DNA from: Tridacna crocea
Lineage: Eukaryota > Mollusca > Bivalvia > Cardiida > Cardiidae
Reading direction: 5' to 3'
DNA: 64,000 nt
Assembly (NCBI GenBank): GCA_943736015.1
Contig: OX031066.1
Location: 6,448,245 to 6,512,244, forward strand
Below are positions 63,807 to 64,000 of the stretch, in pieces. Below the pieces are notes generated by a model. That model was not told the origin of the DNA. It saw only the letters and a list, made by a program, of their open reading frames with translations, and searched no databases. How positions within the stretch are numbered: the stretch's first letter is position 1; each line of letters begins with the position of its first letter. The position numbers and the translations under genes were made by a program.

Positions 63807-64000
63807 TTAACCCCTTAGCACCCATTCCCTAGTTTTAAAATCCCTGAAAAAATAAACTTCTGAAAACCTTTTGGGTCAAAGAGAAAATACTGGTGAGCTG
63901 CACATTCTCCTTTTCTAACAAGATTTTCCCTACTGTTACAAACAATAATCATTTTGACAGCTAAATTTATTTTCTTGTCTTCAAATGCTTCACTTACGAC
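63807..64000 (+). mobile_element. TTAA-MITE A variant, running off the window
   Basis: TTAACCCCTTAGCACCCATT, TTTTGGGTCAAAGAG, TCTCCTTTTCTAACAAGATT, TACTGTTACAAACAATAATC. The same variant stem flanks the palindrome's central element. Confidence 0.7.

Noticed and set aside
442..64000. CRISPR-like regularly spaced palindromes
   Set aside because: Spacing is irregular, the units are complete transposable elements with TTAA ends, and the sequence is animal-like.

Overview
The window looks like AT-rich, gene-poor animal DNA, most likely from a bivalve mollusc. That is an inference from repeat type: core-repeat elements ending in AGCTCACCTNAGCAC and GGCCCTCTTG, small palindromic elements, and tRNA-headed SINEs are typical of bivalve genomes. 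I find no intact host gene, rRNA, functional tRNA or CRISPR array. Nearly every open reading frame over 60 codons is the reading of a repeat. The only protein-like stretches are the remains of a non-LTR retrotransposon ORF1 near 51.2 and 53.8-54.6 kb, and one 26-codon exon carried inside a mobile element at 37.5 kb.

1-35 kb: a dense field of a TTAA-bounded miniature element, here called TTAA-MITE A (about 205-230 bp). Its ends read TTAACCCTTTACC and GGTAAAGGGTTAA. Its centre is an inverted repeat of about 60-83 bp with a 1-nt middle. Strand '+' below means the short arm (containing CTGAGAAAG) is on the left. A relative, TTAA-MITE B, sits inside A copies twice, at what appears to be A's internal TTAA. 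Between these lie tRNA-headed SINEs, a 474-bp long-inverted-repeat element flanked by GTAAAATG, a 401-bp terminal-inverted-repeat element with a 9-bp target duplication, a GA-rich tandem block whose units keep a hairpin, several 60-350 bp tandem duplications, and composite core-repeat elements (family C at 12.0-13.9 kb with family D nested in it).

35.4-61.9 kb: one very large imperfect inverted repeat. The left arm (35.4-51.8 kb) matches the reverse complement of the right arm (53.2-61.9 kb) through a C element, GA-rich repeats, a D element, single-copy sequence, shared A copies and the ORF1 remnant. The centre (51.4-53.8 kb) is itself nested inverted and direct repeats. The arms differ by discrete events, and each gives an occupied and an empty version of the same site. 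Left only: a 528-bp element (37368-37895), an 8.57-kb higher-order satellite array (38526-47093), a 364-bp element (49089-49452), a 456-bp TTAA-bounded insert (49795-50250) and a long G-run. Right only: a 1.42-kb core-repeat element (55722-57140), an A copy inside the ORF1 remnant (53971-54180), and about 700 bp of ORF1 deleted from the left arm.

62-64 kb: the rest of the right-hand C element, a SINE and more A copies, the last running off the window.

The main points are the palindrome used as its own control for insertion sites, the element family beginning CATC(T/C)TCG with 9-bp target duplications (one member carrying a promoter-like region and a first exon), and the satellite array that starts and stops at nearly the same point of its 1612-bp unit inside a core-repeat element.
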